From contig DANB01000027.1 of the NCBI GenBank assembly GCA_002497245.1, positions 1-11,934 on the forward strand: a DNA stretch of 11,934 bases. The letters run 5' to 3'. Position 1 is the stretch's first letter. Every line of letters begins with the position of its first letter. A program made the position numbers and the translations under genes. Shown in pieces: positions 6,328 through 11,934 of this stretch. This DNA is from Euryarchaeota archaeon UBA439. Lineage in GTDB: Archaea; Thermoplasmatota; Poseidoniia; Poseidoniales; Thalassarchaeaceae. The notes beneath the pieces are model-generated. The model ran no database searches, was not told the DNA's origin, and saw nothing but the letters and a program-made list of their open reading frames with translations.

Positions 6328-7086
6328 TCAGAAGCATTTTTGTAAAATCTCTTCTATAGAAACCTCTCTAAAATTTCCCTTCTTAATCTCATAATCTTCT
6401 AATTTCATGTCGCTTATTGCTAAACGATGTATTGACAACACATAGTTCCCTAATGCATCAAACATACGTCTGATTTGCCTCTTTTTTCCCTCATGAATCG
6501 TCAATATTGCGATATCTACATCTTGAAGAACTATATCGGCTGGTTTTGATACATATTCTTCTATATGGGAATCTTCAATTATTTTGATGGCAACCCCCTC
6601 CCTAATTGCCATAATTTCTTCTTTAGTAATTTCTAACTCTGTTTTTACAAGATATTTTTTTGAGATATGATTTTCAGGATTTGTTATTTTCTCGACTATT
6701 TTACCGTCAGTAGTTATCAATAGTAATCCGGTAGTATCTTCGTCTAACCTTCCTACCGTCACTAATGATTGATAGATATTTTTAGAAACTCTGTTTTCGA
6801 ATAATTCGAATATAGATTTTTTACCAAACTCTATTTCTTGGTTATTTAATCTTGAACATATATATCCAGCTGGTTTATTCACTATGAAATAATAATTCTT
6901 TTCGGGTAATTTTAGAATTTCACCTCGATAAGAGACATTTTTTGTATTAGTATTAAATTCAAACTTCATATCTTTCACTATTGAATTATTAATTAGAATC
7001 TCTCCATTCCATATTGCCTCTTTAATCTCTTTTTTTGAGGTAAAAACGCCACATTTAGAGAGGAATTGATGTAATCTTATTTTCAT
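6328..7086 (-). CDS. RsuA/RluB-family pseudouridine synthase
   Basis: A 252-residue enzyme that isomerises a specific uridine in rRNA to pseudouridine. Residues 1-60 form an S4 RNA-binding domain (LHQFLSKCGVFTSKKE, then NGEILINN). The catalytic domain has FIVNKPAGYICS (67-78), the motif GRLDEDTTGLLLI with catalytic D115, KKYLVK, and the C-terminal EGKKRQIRRMF that closes the active site. The target base cannot be told from sequence; RsuA acts on 16S and RluB/E/F on 23S rRNA. Its ATG overlaps the stop of the upstream Asp-box lipoprotein by 4 nt (ATGA), implying coupled translation although the functions look unrelated. The gene is notably AT-rich: rows 6601-6660 and 6661-6720 are 23% and 30% G+C by count, against 48% for 9961-10020 in the acidic lipoprotein. 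The family is mainly bacterial, so acquisition by transfer is plausible. Confidence 0.93.
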   Translation of the reverse strand: MKIRLHQFLSKCGVFTSKKEIKEAIWNGEILINNSIVKDMKFEFNTNTKNVSYRGEILKLPEKNYYFIVNKPAGYICSRLNNQEIEFGKKSIFELFENRVSKNIYQSLVTVGRLDEDTTGLLLITTDGKIVEKITNPENHISKKYLVKTELEITKEEIMAIREGVAIKIIEDSHIEEYVSKPADIVLQDVDIAILTIHEGKKRQIRRMFDALGNYVLSIHRLAISDMKLEDYEIKKGNFREVSIEEILQKCF

Positions 7087-8567
7087 AACCCTGTCCCAAA
7101 CTCAACTAAATTTCCAACTGATTCAAATAGGCTTGGACCACTTCCTAAGTAGTACATGGCTCCTGTATTACTTCGAGAATCTTCAGGCTGAGAATTATTT
7201 CCTGTAGCACAATCTCCTGTACACCCGTCCGCAAATGCAACGTAGACTCGACCGTCCCTATCTATATGCAAATCATTGAAGTCTAGTAGGTTCCTATTTG
7301 ATCCCCCGATATCTCTACAATCACCGCTGTTAAGACAAATGCTTCCAATTTGAACAGGATCAGGAGAAACCCTCACAGTATGGAATATAGGATTCGCATC
7401 TAACGCATTCAGACTGTAAGTTATATACAGATAATAGCTTACATTACCATTGGCATAATGTGGATTTCCATCCCATTCTTGCCCATCAATATCTGGTTCC
7501 CCTAACTCACCTGAATTTTCACTCCCTAGGTATGTAATTGCAATACGCCCCGGATCTCCTGCATCAATTTGTGGAAAAGTCGTCGAAATTACTTCAATAG
7601 GGCTAATTCGTGTACTATCCTGCTCCCAATTTTCTCCTGAATCGGTACTTCTTGACAAATATATACCGAAATCGCTCCCGGTCCAAATATGGTAAGCATT
7701 GGAATCAGAATCGGTAGCAACTTCAGAATTCTTCCGAGGATATGGTGTCCCAACATCTTCTCCCATTGTACGAGTTTCCCAAGAGTAACCATTATCTTTT
7801 GAGAAAATTATTGCAGGAGTTTCTACTCTAGGAGTAACATATACTGTACCGTCAGGAGCTGTTGTAATAGCTCCGTGTAAACCGCCGTCCCCAGTTGCTA
7901 GTCCAAATATCTGTCCACCAACTTCGAATGTTGCGCCGCCATTAAAGCTGGTATGGCAAAATATGCCAAGTAATTTATTGTAACAAAAGTATACTGCCTG
8001 TTCATAAATTGGAGACAAACCACCTGGAATTCCATATCCCTCATCAACCCAAGGGCCGGTTGCAAGTTTGATATGATCATTCAATGGAATAGGGCCGGAA
8101 TCATGTGGATTGCCTAACCAACTTTCTCCATCATTATCTGACCAGCCTATCCATGTTGATTCTAAACCCATCATGTGTATATTGAAGACACGATCAGTAA
8201 CAGGATCAACCCATCCATATGGGTCACTGGTGAATGGTGCCTGAGTAATATCGGCAACATTATTCCAAGTTTGACCATGATCACAAGAACGCATCGGTTT
8301 TTCCAATGCAATGAAGAATATACAGCCACTAGATGTAACACCAATACTGGGCTCTGGACCATCTTCTCCTACATCGCTGAATACAAAGTTTAGAGGTAGA
8401 GGAGGAAGATCTATCGACAACCCCTCAGAGTTTGTAACGAAAATTCCAGTATCTTCTTCAATTTCATCGATAATTTTTTCATTATCATTGTCTAAATGTA
8501 AACATCCAGAAAGCATCATTGCACACATCATTAGACTTACAAGAATAGCACGTGTACGACCACTCAT
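7083..8567 (-). CDS. Lipoprotein with Asp-box (BNR, sialidase-like) repeats
   Basis: A 494-residue exported protein. Residues 1-22 form a lipoprotein signal with lipobox LSGC (C22), so it should be lipid-anchored on the cell surface. An acidic linker (about 25-40) follows. Five Asp-box-like motifs (S-x-D/N-x-G-x-T/S-W/F) punctuate a probable beta-propeller: SCDHGQTW (94-101), SDNDGESW (143-150), SFNGGATF (207-214), SKDNGYSW (256-263) and STDSGENW (307-314). Such boxes stabilise propeller blades in sialidases and many non-sialidase glycan or protein binders. I do not see the sialidase arginine triad or FRIP motif clearly enough to claim hydrolase activity. The C-terminal part has paired cysteines (CLNSGDC, CTGDC) suggesting disulfides. 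It diverges from the acidic lipoprotein across 98 bp, and its stop overlaps the start of the pseudouridine synthase. Confidence 0.85.
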   Translation of the reverse strand: MSGRTRAILVSLMMCAMMLSGCLHLDNDNEKIIDEIEEDTGIFVTNSEGLSIDLPPLPLNFVFSDVGEDGPEPSIGVTSSGCIFFIALEKPMRSCDHGQTWNNVADITQAPFTSDPYGWVDPVTDRVFNIHMMGLESTWIGWSDNDGESWLGNPHDSGPIPLNDHIKLATGPWVDEGYGIPGGLSPIYEQAVYFCYNKLLGIFCHTSFNGGATFEVGGQIFGLATGDGGLHGAITTAPDGTVYVTPRVETPAIIFSKDNGYSWETRTMGEDVGTPYPRKNSEVATDSDSNAYHIWTGSDFGIYLSRSTDSGENWEQDSTRISPIEVISTTFPQIDAGDPGRIAITYLGSENSGELGEPDIDGQEWDGNPHYANGNVSYYLYITYSLNALDANPIFHTVRVSPDPVQIGSICLNSGDCRDIGGSNRNLLDFNDLHIDRDGRVYVAFADGCTGDCATGNNSQPEDSRSNTGAMYYLGSGPSLFESVGNLVEFGTGL

Positions 8568-8665
8568 ATCGCTGCCCCTATAGATGATTATGTTATTCTT
8601 TCCTTTTTAATCATATTTTAGATGCAGGGGATTCCTTCATAAAGTGCCAAACACCGCCCAAGGAC
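8568..8665. promoter_or_regulatory. Divergent promoter region between two lipoprotein genes, with nested inverted repeats
   Basis: Ninety-eight bases separate the two starts. ATGATTA (8584-8590) and TAATCAT (8608-8614) are perfect 7-base inverted repeats. Outside them lie CCCCT (8575-8579) and AGGGG (8626-8630), though their distances to the inner arms differ (4 and 11 nt). TAGATG occurs twice as a direct repeat (8581-8586 and 8619-8624). TATA-like stretches are present for both directions: ATATTTTA (8613-8620) for the + gene, and GATTAAAAAGG (minus strand, 8602-8612) about 35-45 nt before the minus-strand ATG. This arrangement suggests coordinated control of the two surface lipoproteins, but it is based on pattern alone. 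Confidence 0.45.
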
Positions 8666-10510
8666 ATGAACAAAACAATTGTTGTGTTGGCTAGCCTGTT
8701 AATCGTAACAACCCCTCTTGCAGGATGTCTCGATGAAGCCACTTTGGAAGAACTAATCGACGATATCGTAGGTTGTATGGATAGTGAAGCACAAAATTAT
8801 GATGAAAATGCTACAACCGAACTTGTAGGAAACTGTATTTATGCAGCATCCATGACTCAATTTATGGAAGCTATGGATGAGCAGATGTCTATTGATGATA
8901 TGCTGAATGAGACACCAAGAGCGGGGTATTCAACTATAATTTCAATGAATCAGTTTAGTGAAGAAATGAACCAACAGATGGACATCCTAATGGAAGAACA
9001 TGTGATGGTCGACCTTGCAAATAATTCTGCTATGGTTAGAACAGTTCTTTCTGTCGATCTAATAATGTCTGTAGATTATCAAGTCATTCAAGTAGGGGAG
9101 GTTGTCAATATTCATGCTATCATGTCGGGCATGATGATTGAAGAACCAGAGACAGTGAGTGTTCAGACTAGAGATTCTGAAGGATCTGTAATGGACATGG
9201 TTCACTCTGTTCTCTCAGGAAGCCCCATGTCAGATGATTCTGATGATGATGATTCTGACGACGACTCTGATATGCCTGAGAATATGAGTGCAAGCTTCAC
9301 CTATGACTCCACAGATGACTCCCAAACAATGCACCTTACTTTAGCCGAGAACAACTCATCAATTTCATTAACCGTTACTTTAGATGAGAATAAAGAATTA
9401 ATGTCTTACCAGATGGATGTTGATGATGGAACCAACTCCACCTCGACTATCTACACTGTAATGTGGGGCGACGCCGTTGTTATTGAGGTAGATACCACAT
9501 TACCTAAGACTTCAATTCCAATATGGCTTGTTGCAGAGGAGTATGAACCAGAGATGGCCTGCGGTAATCTCTACGGCGGTTATTTCTCAGATGATGTAAA
9601 TGAGGACTCATGCAACTCATGGATGTATCTAGAGGACTACGATTCACCTCACTCTGACGAGCCATTCACCGGCTGCTACAATAGTTACACTCATGTTCAG
9701 TTAGAGGGAATGTCCGAGGATGAATGCGACTCATACGAATGGACAGAGTTACACTACGACGAACCTAATGACGACCAAGATGACGACCACCATGATGATG
9801 GTAATCACGACATTGATTGGAACAGTTATTACGGTGGCTACTGTGAATGGGAGGGAAACCCAGATGATGTCGGCGAAGAGAGGTGGTCCTGTAAGGATGA
9901 CGCATCCCTTTCAGACTGGGATAACTGGTGGTACTACTGTGAATACCATGATAGTGACCATGATGATGAACCCTCTACTTGGCATTGCACTGATGACTTC
10001 GGACAAAGCGAGGACTTCGAGCACTCTGCAGATGGAGACGAGTGGTCGGAACCTGACGATGGTGAGGATGACGATGAAGATGACGATGACAATGACAACC
10101 TCGCCTCAATTGAATCAGGAACTGTTGCAGACAACATGACTTACACCGCCCCAATCAGTGATTTCGAACTTAGATTCCTAGACTGTGGTGGTGAAGACAT
10201 AGATGATCTCAACGATTGTGCAGTTATGGCTTCAGGGCCTTTGGCTTTAGGAACAGCAAACTCATCAGATGGGTTCCTTCAGATGACATTCACTTACGAT
10301 GACGTAGACACGGATGGAATGATCTCCGCTGGAGACACTTTATCTCTTAACGATACTATGGGGCTACATGTTGGAATCTATGACCTATGGGCATCTGAAT
10401 ACACAAACGATTCCAAGGCCGTTGGACCTAGTTTACCTGGGTTTGGGTCATTGTTGGCAACTATTAGCCTACTTGGTGCCGCGTTCTTACTGCCGCGTAG
10501 AGACGATTGA
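8666..10510 (+). CDS. Highly acidic Cys/Tyr/Trp-rich surface lipoprotein with PGF-CTERM-like tail; function unknown
   Basis: A 614-residue exported protein. The signal peptide ends in lipobox LAGC (C21). Next is a short Cys motif, GCMDSEAQNYDENAT through GNCIY (36-59), resembling the GCMDxxAxNYxxxAxxxxGxC(I/V)Y module of many secreted bacterial proteins. Residues about 60-290 are Met-rich and Asn-rich and are interrupted by an Asp/Ser run (about 190-203). Residues about 299-470 contain an imperfectly duplicated module rich in Cys, Tyr, Trp, Asp and His (YGGY at 303 and 389; DEP-F/S-T with a nearby Cys at 331 and 434). An Asp/Glu run follows. Near the C-terminus, DVDTDGMISAGD fits an EF-hand-type calcium loop. 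The end is LPGFG, a hydrophobic helix and RRDD, a PGF-CTERM-like archaeosortase signal. Both a lipobox and a sorting tail are thus present. No enzyme domain is recognised; calcium/metal binding or a surface-layer role is inference. Confidence 0.85.
   Translation: MNKTIVVLASLLIVTTPLAGCLDEATLEELIDDIVGCMDSEAQNYDENATTELVGNCIYAASMTQFMEAMDEQMSIDDMLNETPRAGYSTIISMNQFSEEMNQQMDILMEEHVMVDLANNSAMVRTVLSVDLIMSVDYQVIQVGEVVNIHAIMSGMMIEEPETVSVQTRDSEGSVMDMVHSVLSGSPMSDDSDDDDSDDDSDMPENMSASFTYDSTDDSQTMHLTLAENNSSISLTVTLDENKELMSYQMDVDDGTNSTSTIYTVMWGDAVVIEVDTTLPKTSIPIWLVAEEYEPEMACGNLYGGYFSDDVNEDSCNSWMYLEDYDSPHSDEPFTGCYNSYTHVQLEGMSEDECDSYEWTELHYDEPNDDQDDDHHDDGNHDIDWNSYYGGYCEWEGNPDDVGEERWSCKDDASLSDWDNWWYYCEYHDSDHDDEPSTWHCTDDFGQSEDFEHSADGDEWSEPDDGEDDDEDDDDNDNLASIESGTVADNMTYTAPISDFELRFLDCGGEDIDDLNDCAVMASGPLALGTANSSDGFLQMTFTYDDVDTDGMISAGDTLSLNDTMGLHVGIYDLWASEYTNDSKAVGPSLPGFGSLLATISLLGAAFLLPRRDD
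9232..9276 (+). repeat. Low-complexity GAT/GAC repeat encoding an Asp/Ser run
   Basis: Mostly GAT and GAC codons interspersed with TCT encode a run of aspartates broken by serines (about residues 190-203) in the acidic lipoprotein. GAT and GAC alternate, so it is not a pure trinucleotide tract and is less slippage-prone than one. Confidence 0.7.
10052..10100 (+). repeat. Low-complexity GAC/GAT/GAG/GAA repeat encoding an Asp/Glu run
   Basis: Almost every codon here is GAC, GAT, GAG or GAA, giving a near-uninterrupted acidic run at about residues 463-477 of the acidic lipoprotein, between the duplicated Cys module and the C-terminal EF-hand-like domain. It probably acts as a charged linker, possibly binding divalent cations. 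Confidence 0.7.
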
Positions 10511-10511
10511 A

Positions 10512-10934
10512 TTATTCATCATTGAATACTTCAATTTCGACGTTACGTTTGACCATATCTGTAAATTTGGACGTGTAACGAGTAGCCCTTACAACGTGAT
10601 TATCTATCCAATGATAGTTCCCTCCCCGGGGTTTACCCATTAGCAGAGAATGGTACTTGAACCCCTTTTCATTGAGCCATATTTCTGTAACCTTTCTGTG
10701 TTCTTCAGTACGTGCAGTGAAGAAACAAATATGATGACCTTCGAGATACCATCCGTTTATTGTTTCAATCGCATCTGGATAAGCTTCAGCAGTAACCATT
10801 CTTTCCGGTTCTTCATTTGGTATATCTTCACCTACAGTTCCATCGATATCGATAAGATAGTTTTTCTTCCCTGGAGGAAGCACGGGGCTCAATTTTTTCC
10901 CTTGCTCATCTAAACTCTCGACTAACTTTTCCAT
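10512..10934 (-). CDS. HAD-superfamily phosphatase-like protein
   Basis: A compact 140-residue haloacid-dehalogenase-type protein with all four catalytic motifs: motif I LIDIDGT with D29 (nucleophile) and D31 (acid/base), motif II FFTART with T73, motif III Lys K101 in LLMGKPRGG, and motif IV WIDN with D111. It would hydrolyse a phosphomonoester in the cytoplasm with magnesium. No sizeable cap domain is inserted, so it may act on a large or polymeric substrate; small HAD proteins like this occur near sugar-phosphate and nucleotide genes, and the substrate is unknown here. An N-terminal extension of about 24 residues precedes motif I. The ATG is preceded at close spacing by GGAGAG, a weak ribosome-binding site. 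It converges with the acidic lipoprotein gene with a single base between stops and diverges from the DDAH-like gene. Confidence 0.85.
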   Translation of the reverse strand: MEKLVESLDEQGKKLSPVLPPGKKNYLIDIDGTVGEDIPNEEPERMVTAEAYPDAIETINGWYLEGHHICFFTARTEEHRKVTEIWLNEKGFKYHSLLMGKPRGGNYHWIDNHVVRATRYTSKFTDMVKRNVEIEVFNDE

Positions 10935-11075
10935 ACTCTCCGACTTGTAGGAATGTAAATGAATAATAGGTAGTGTACCTCTGAAATTACCATATTATGG
11001 AAATTTATATTCCTCATTAATACATTCCATATCCGTATTCCGAAGCATTATGAACGGAACCTAAGACGGAGTACC
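10935..11075. promoter_or_regulatory. Divergent promoter region rich in short palindromes, between the HAD and DDAH-like genes
   Basis: This 141-base gap has two perfect short palindromes: AGGTA-GTG-TACCT (10968-10980) and CCATA-T-TATGG (10990-11000). An exact 8-base inverted pair, GGAATGTA (10950-10957) and TACATTCC (11021-11028), brackets them. ATTCC recurs at 11009, 11024 and 11037 (first base). A TATA-like AAATTTATAT at 11001-11010 could drive the + strand gene, leaving a leader of roughly 40 nt to the GTG at 11076. The density of dyads suggests operator sites. No structured RNA or coding capacity is evident. Confidence 0.45.
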
Positions 11076-11873
11076 GTGCCAGGAGCATATGACAGAAGTC
11101 GTAATTCGGCTGTAGTCAGAAGTATTTCTTCTAATTACAGCAAAGCTCTCTCTAGTTATTTCGGTACAAAAACACCTAACCAAGAAGAAGCCCAAGGATC
11201 TCATGATGCATATGTCACCGCTCTTAGAGCCCACGGAACAGAAGTAACTGTTTTACCAGAATTACCCGCTTTTCCAGATAGTTGTTTCGTTGAGGATACT
11301 GCTGTAATGGTGGACGGTAAGGCAATAATACCCAATATGGGTCATCCCTCTAGGGAAGGAGAACAAAAGGCAGTAATGGATCACATGAGTAATTTTGCTG
11401 AAATTATTCGAATGCCGAAGGGAGCAAAATTAGATGGTGGAGACATAGTATTCTTTGATGACAGGTACCTTGTCGGTATTTCAACAAGAACAAATAAAGA
11501 AGGCGCAGATTTCCTTTCTAATTTTATTAAAGAGGATGGATATGATGTTGAATTAATCAATGTCCCCGAGACTACTTTACATTTGACAACAGTGTGCTCA
11601 TCTCCTAGAGAAGGAACCATTATTGCTGCAGAAGGACACCTCACAGAAAATCAGATTTCACGCTTTGCAGAAGAAATTATTTGGATACCAAATAACGAAA
11701 GTTATGCCTCTAATACAATTGGATATTCAAATGATAGGTTAATTGTTGCAGGGGGTTTCCCTAAAACAAGAAACATACTTCAAAATGAAGGATTCAGACT
11801 GATGTCAGTTGATATGGAACCAATAATGCAAGCAGACGGCTCACTTACGTGCCTATCTGTTTTCACATCTTAA
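11076..11873 (+). CDS. Dimethylarginine dimethylaminohydrolase (DDAH)-like guanidine-modifying hydrolase
   Basis: A 265-residue member of the amidinotransferase/arginine deiminase (pentein) superfamily. It aligns by eye with DDAH along its whole length: the N-terminal AVVRSIS, PDSCFVEDTAV (E73/D74), LDGGD (119-123), VGISTRTN, and the catalytic residues H169 in LHLTTVC and C259 in DGSLTCLSV. DDAH hydrolyses Nω-methylated arginines to citrulline and methylamines. Related subfamilies act on other guanidines or hydrolyse citrulline-type substrates, so the exact substrate is not settled. The start is GTG at 11076. No in-frame ATG, GTG or TTG was seen in the adjacent upstream bases examined, and the N-terminus then fits the family. 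It diverges from the HAD gene. Length matches the family (about 255-285). Confidence 0.92.
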   Translation: MPGAYDRSRNSAVVRSISSNYSKALSSYFGTKTPNQEEAQGSHDAYVTALRAHGTEVTVLPELPAFPDSCFVEDTAVMVDGKAIIPNMGHPSREGEQKAVMDHMSNFAEIIRMPKGAKLDGGDIVFFDDRYLVGISTRTNKEGADFLSNFIKEDGYDVELINVPETTLHLTTVCSSPREGTIIAAEGHLTENQISRFAEEIIWIPNNESYASNTIGYSNDRLIVAGGFPKTRNILQNEGFRLMSVDMEPIMQADGSLTCLSVFTS

Positions 11874-11880
11874 TACGGCA

Positions 11881-11934
11881 TCATTCTTCTAGCATATTAG
11901 TCGGAACAGATCCGTACATGTTTTCGCCCATATC
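11881..11934 (-). CDS. C-terminal end of an unidentified protein, truncated by window edge
   Basis: On the minus strand the frame entering at 11934 is open for 17 codons to a TGA at 11881-11883 and reads DMGENMYGSVPTNMLEE. The position, seven bases beyond the DDAH stop in a convergent arrangement, fits the tight packing of every other convergent junction in the window. The fragment is too short to identify, and an open 17-codon frame can arise by chance. Confidence 0.5.
   Translation of the reverse strand, partial: DMGENMYGSVPTNMLEE

Noticed and set aside
7083..8567. Calling the Asp-box lipoprotein a true sialidase
   Set aside because: Asp-boxes occur in many propellers; the sialidase FRIP motif and arginine triad were not identified, so only a sialidase-like fold is supported.
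9232..9276. Possible phase-variable microsatellite in the acidic lipoprotein
   Set aside because: GAT, GAC and TCT codons are mixed and the unit is three bases, so slippage would not shift the frame; more likely simple selection for acidic residues.
9934..10137. Minus-strand poly-Ser frame opposite the Asp/Glu run
   Set aside because: Complement of GAC/GAT/GAG codons reads as serine-type codons; low complexity, no start context, no domain.
9720..10139. Long overlapping + strand frame inside the acidic lipoprotein gene (Thr/Met-rich)
   Set aside because: It is the +1 shadow of the GAT/GAC-rich codons; the composition is what frame-shifting such codons gives, and the lipoprotein frame has the signal peptide, repeats and sorting tail.
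10935..11075. Riboswitch or small RNA gene in the HAD/DDAH gap
   Set aside because: The region is AT-rich with only short isolated dyads; no long stem, no multi-helix layout and no known riboswitch core could be traced.
1..11934. CRISPR array, mobile element, toxin-antitoxin or defence system
   Set aside because: No regularly spaced long repeats, transposase, integrase, nuclease or toxin-type gene was found; the genes are metabolic, membrane or surface proteins.

Overview
This window looks like a piece of a marine planktonic euryarchaeal genome, most likely Marine Group II (Ca. Poseidoniales) or a close relative. The reasons are a group II chaperonin (thermosome) gene, two predicted surface proteins ending in PGF-CTERM-like sorting tails, Asp-rich secreted proteins, tightly packed AT-rich genes, and a set of bacterial-looking metabolic genes (PurH, PurN, an RsuA-family pseudouridine synthase, DUF454, TauE/SafE). 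The taxonomic call is inference from protein character; there is no rRNA or other phylogenetic anchor here.

Layout. Positions 1-1161 carry the C-terminal two thirds of a divergent thermosome subunit, followed by purH (bifunctional AICAR transformylase/IMP cyclohydrolase) and a TauE/SafE-family membrane protein, all on +. A minus-strand block at 3594-5544 then reads, in transcription order, a DUF454/YbaN membrane protein, a membrane-anchored cupredoxin, a LON substrate-binding-domain protein and a small zinc-ribbon protein. The last three overlap or nearly touch, and a strong Shine-Dalgarno for the LON gene lies inside the cupredoxin gene. purN (+) diverges from DUF454 and abuts the stop of an rsuA-like pseudouridine synthase (-), which overlaps by 4 nt the end of a lipoprotein with Asp-box (BNR, sialidase-like) repeats (-). 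That lipoprotein diverges from a 614-residue, extremely acidic, Cys/Tyr/Trp-rich lipoprotein with a PGF-CTERM-like end (+). A HAD-family phosphatase (-) and a dimethylarginine dimethylaminohydrolase (DDAH)-like gene (+) follow, divergently arranged around a 141-bp region rich in short palindromes. The last 54 bases are the C-terminal end of an unidentified minus-strand gene.

Themes. Purine synthesis appears with two folate-dependent formylation enzymes (PurH, PurN). Three neighbouring genes encode cell-surface proteins (cupredoxin, BNR lipoprotein, acidic lipoprotein), two of them with archaeosortase-type tails. Gene packing is extreme: all four convergent gene pairs have between -4 and 7 nt between stop codons. 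No CRISPR array, tRNA, rRNA, insertion sequence or phage gene was seen, and no gene-free stretch exceeds about 155 bp. I did not find a clear multi-gene defence or other new system. The most novel-looking gene is the acidic duplicated-module lipoprotein at 8666-10510.
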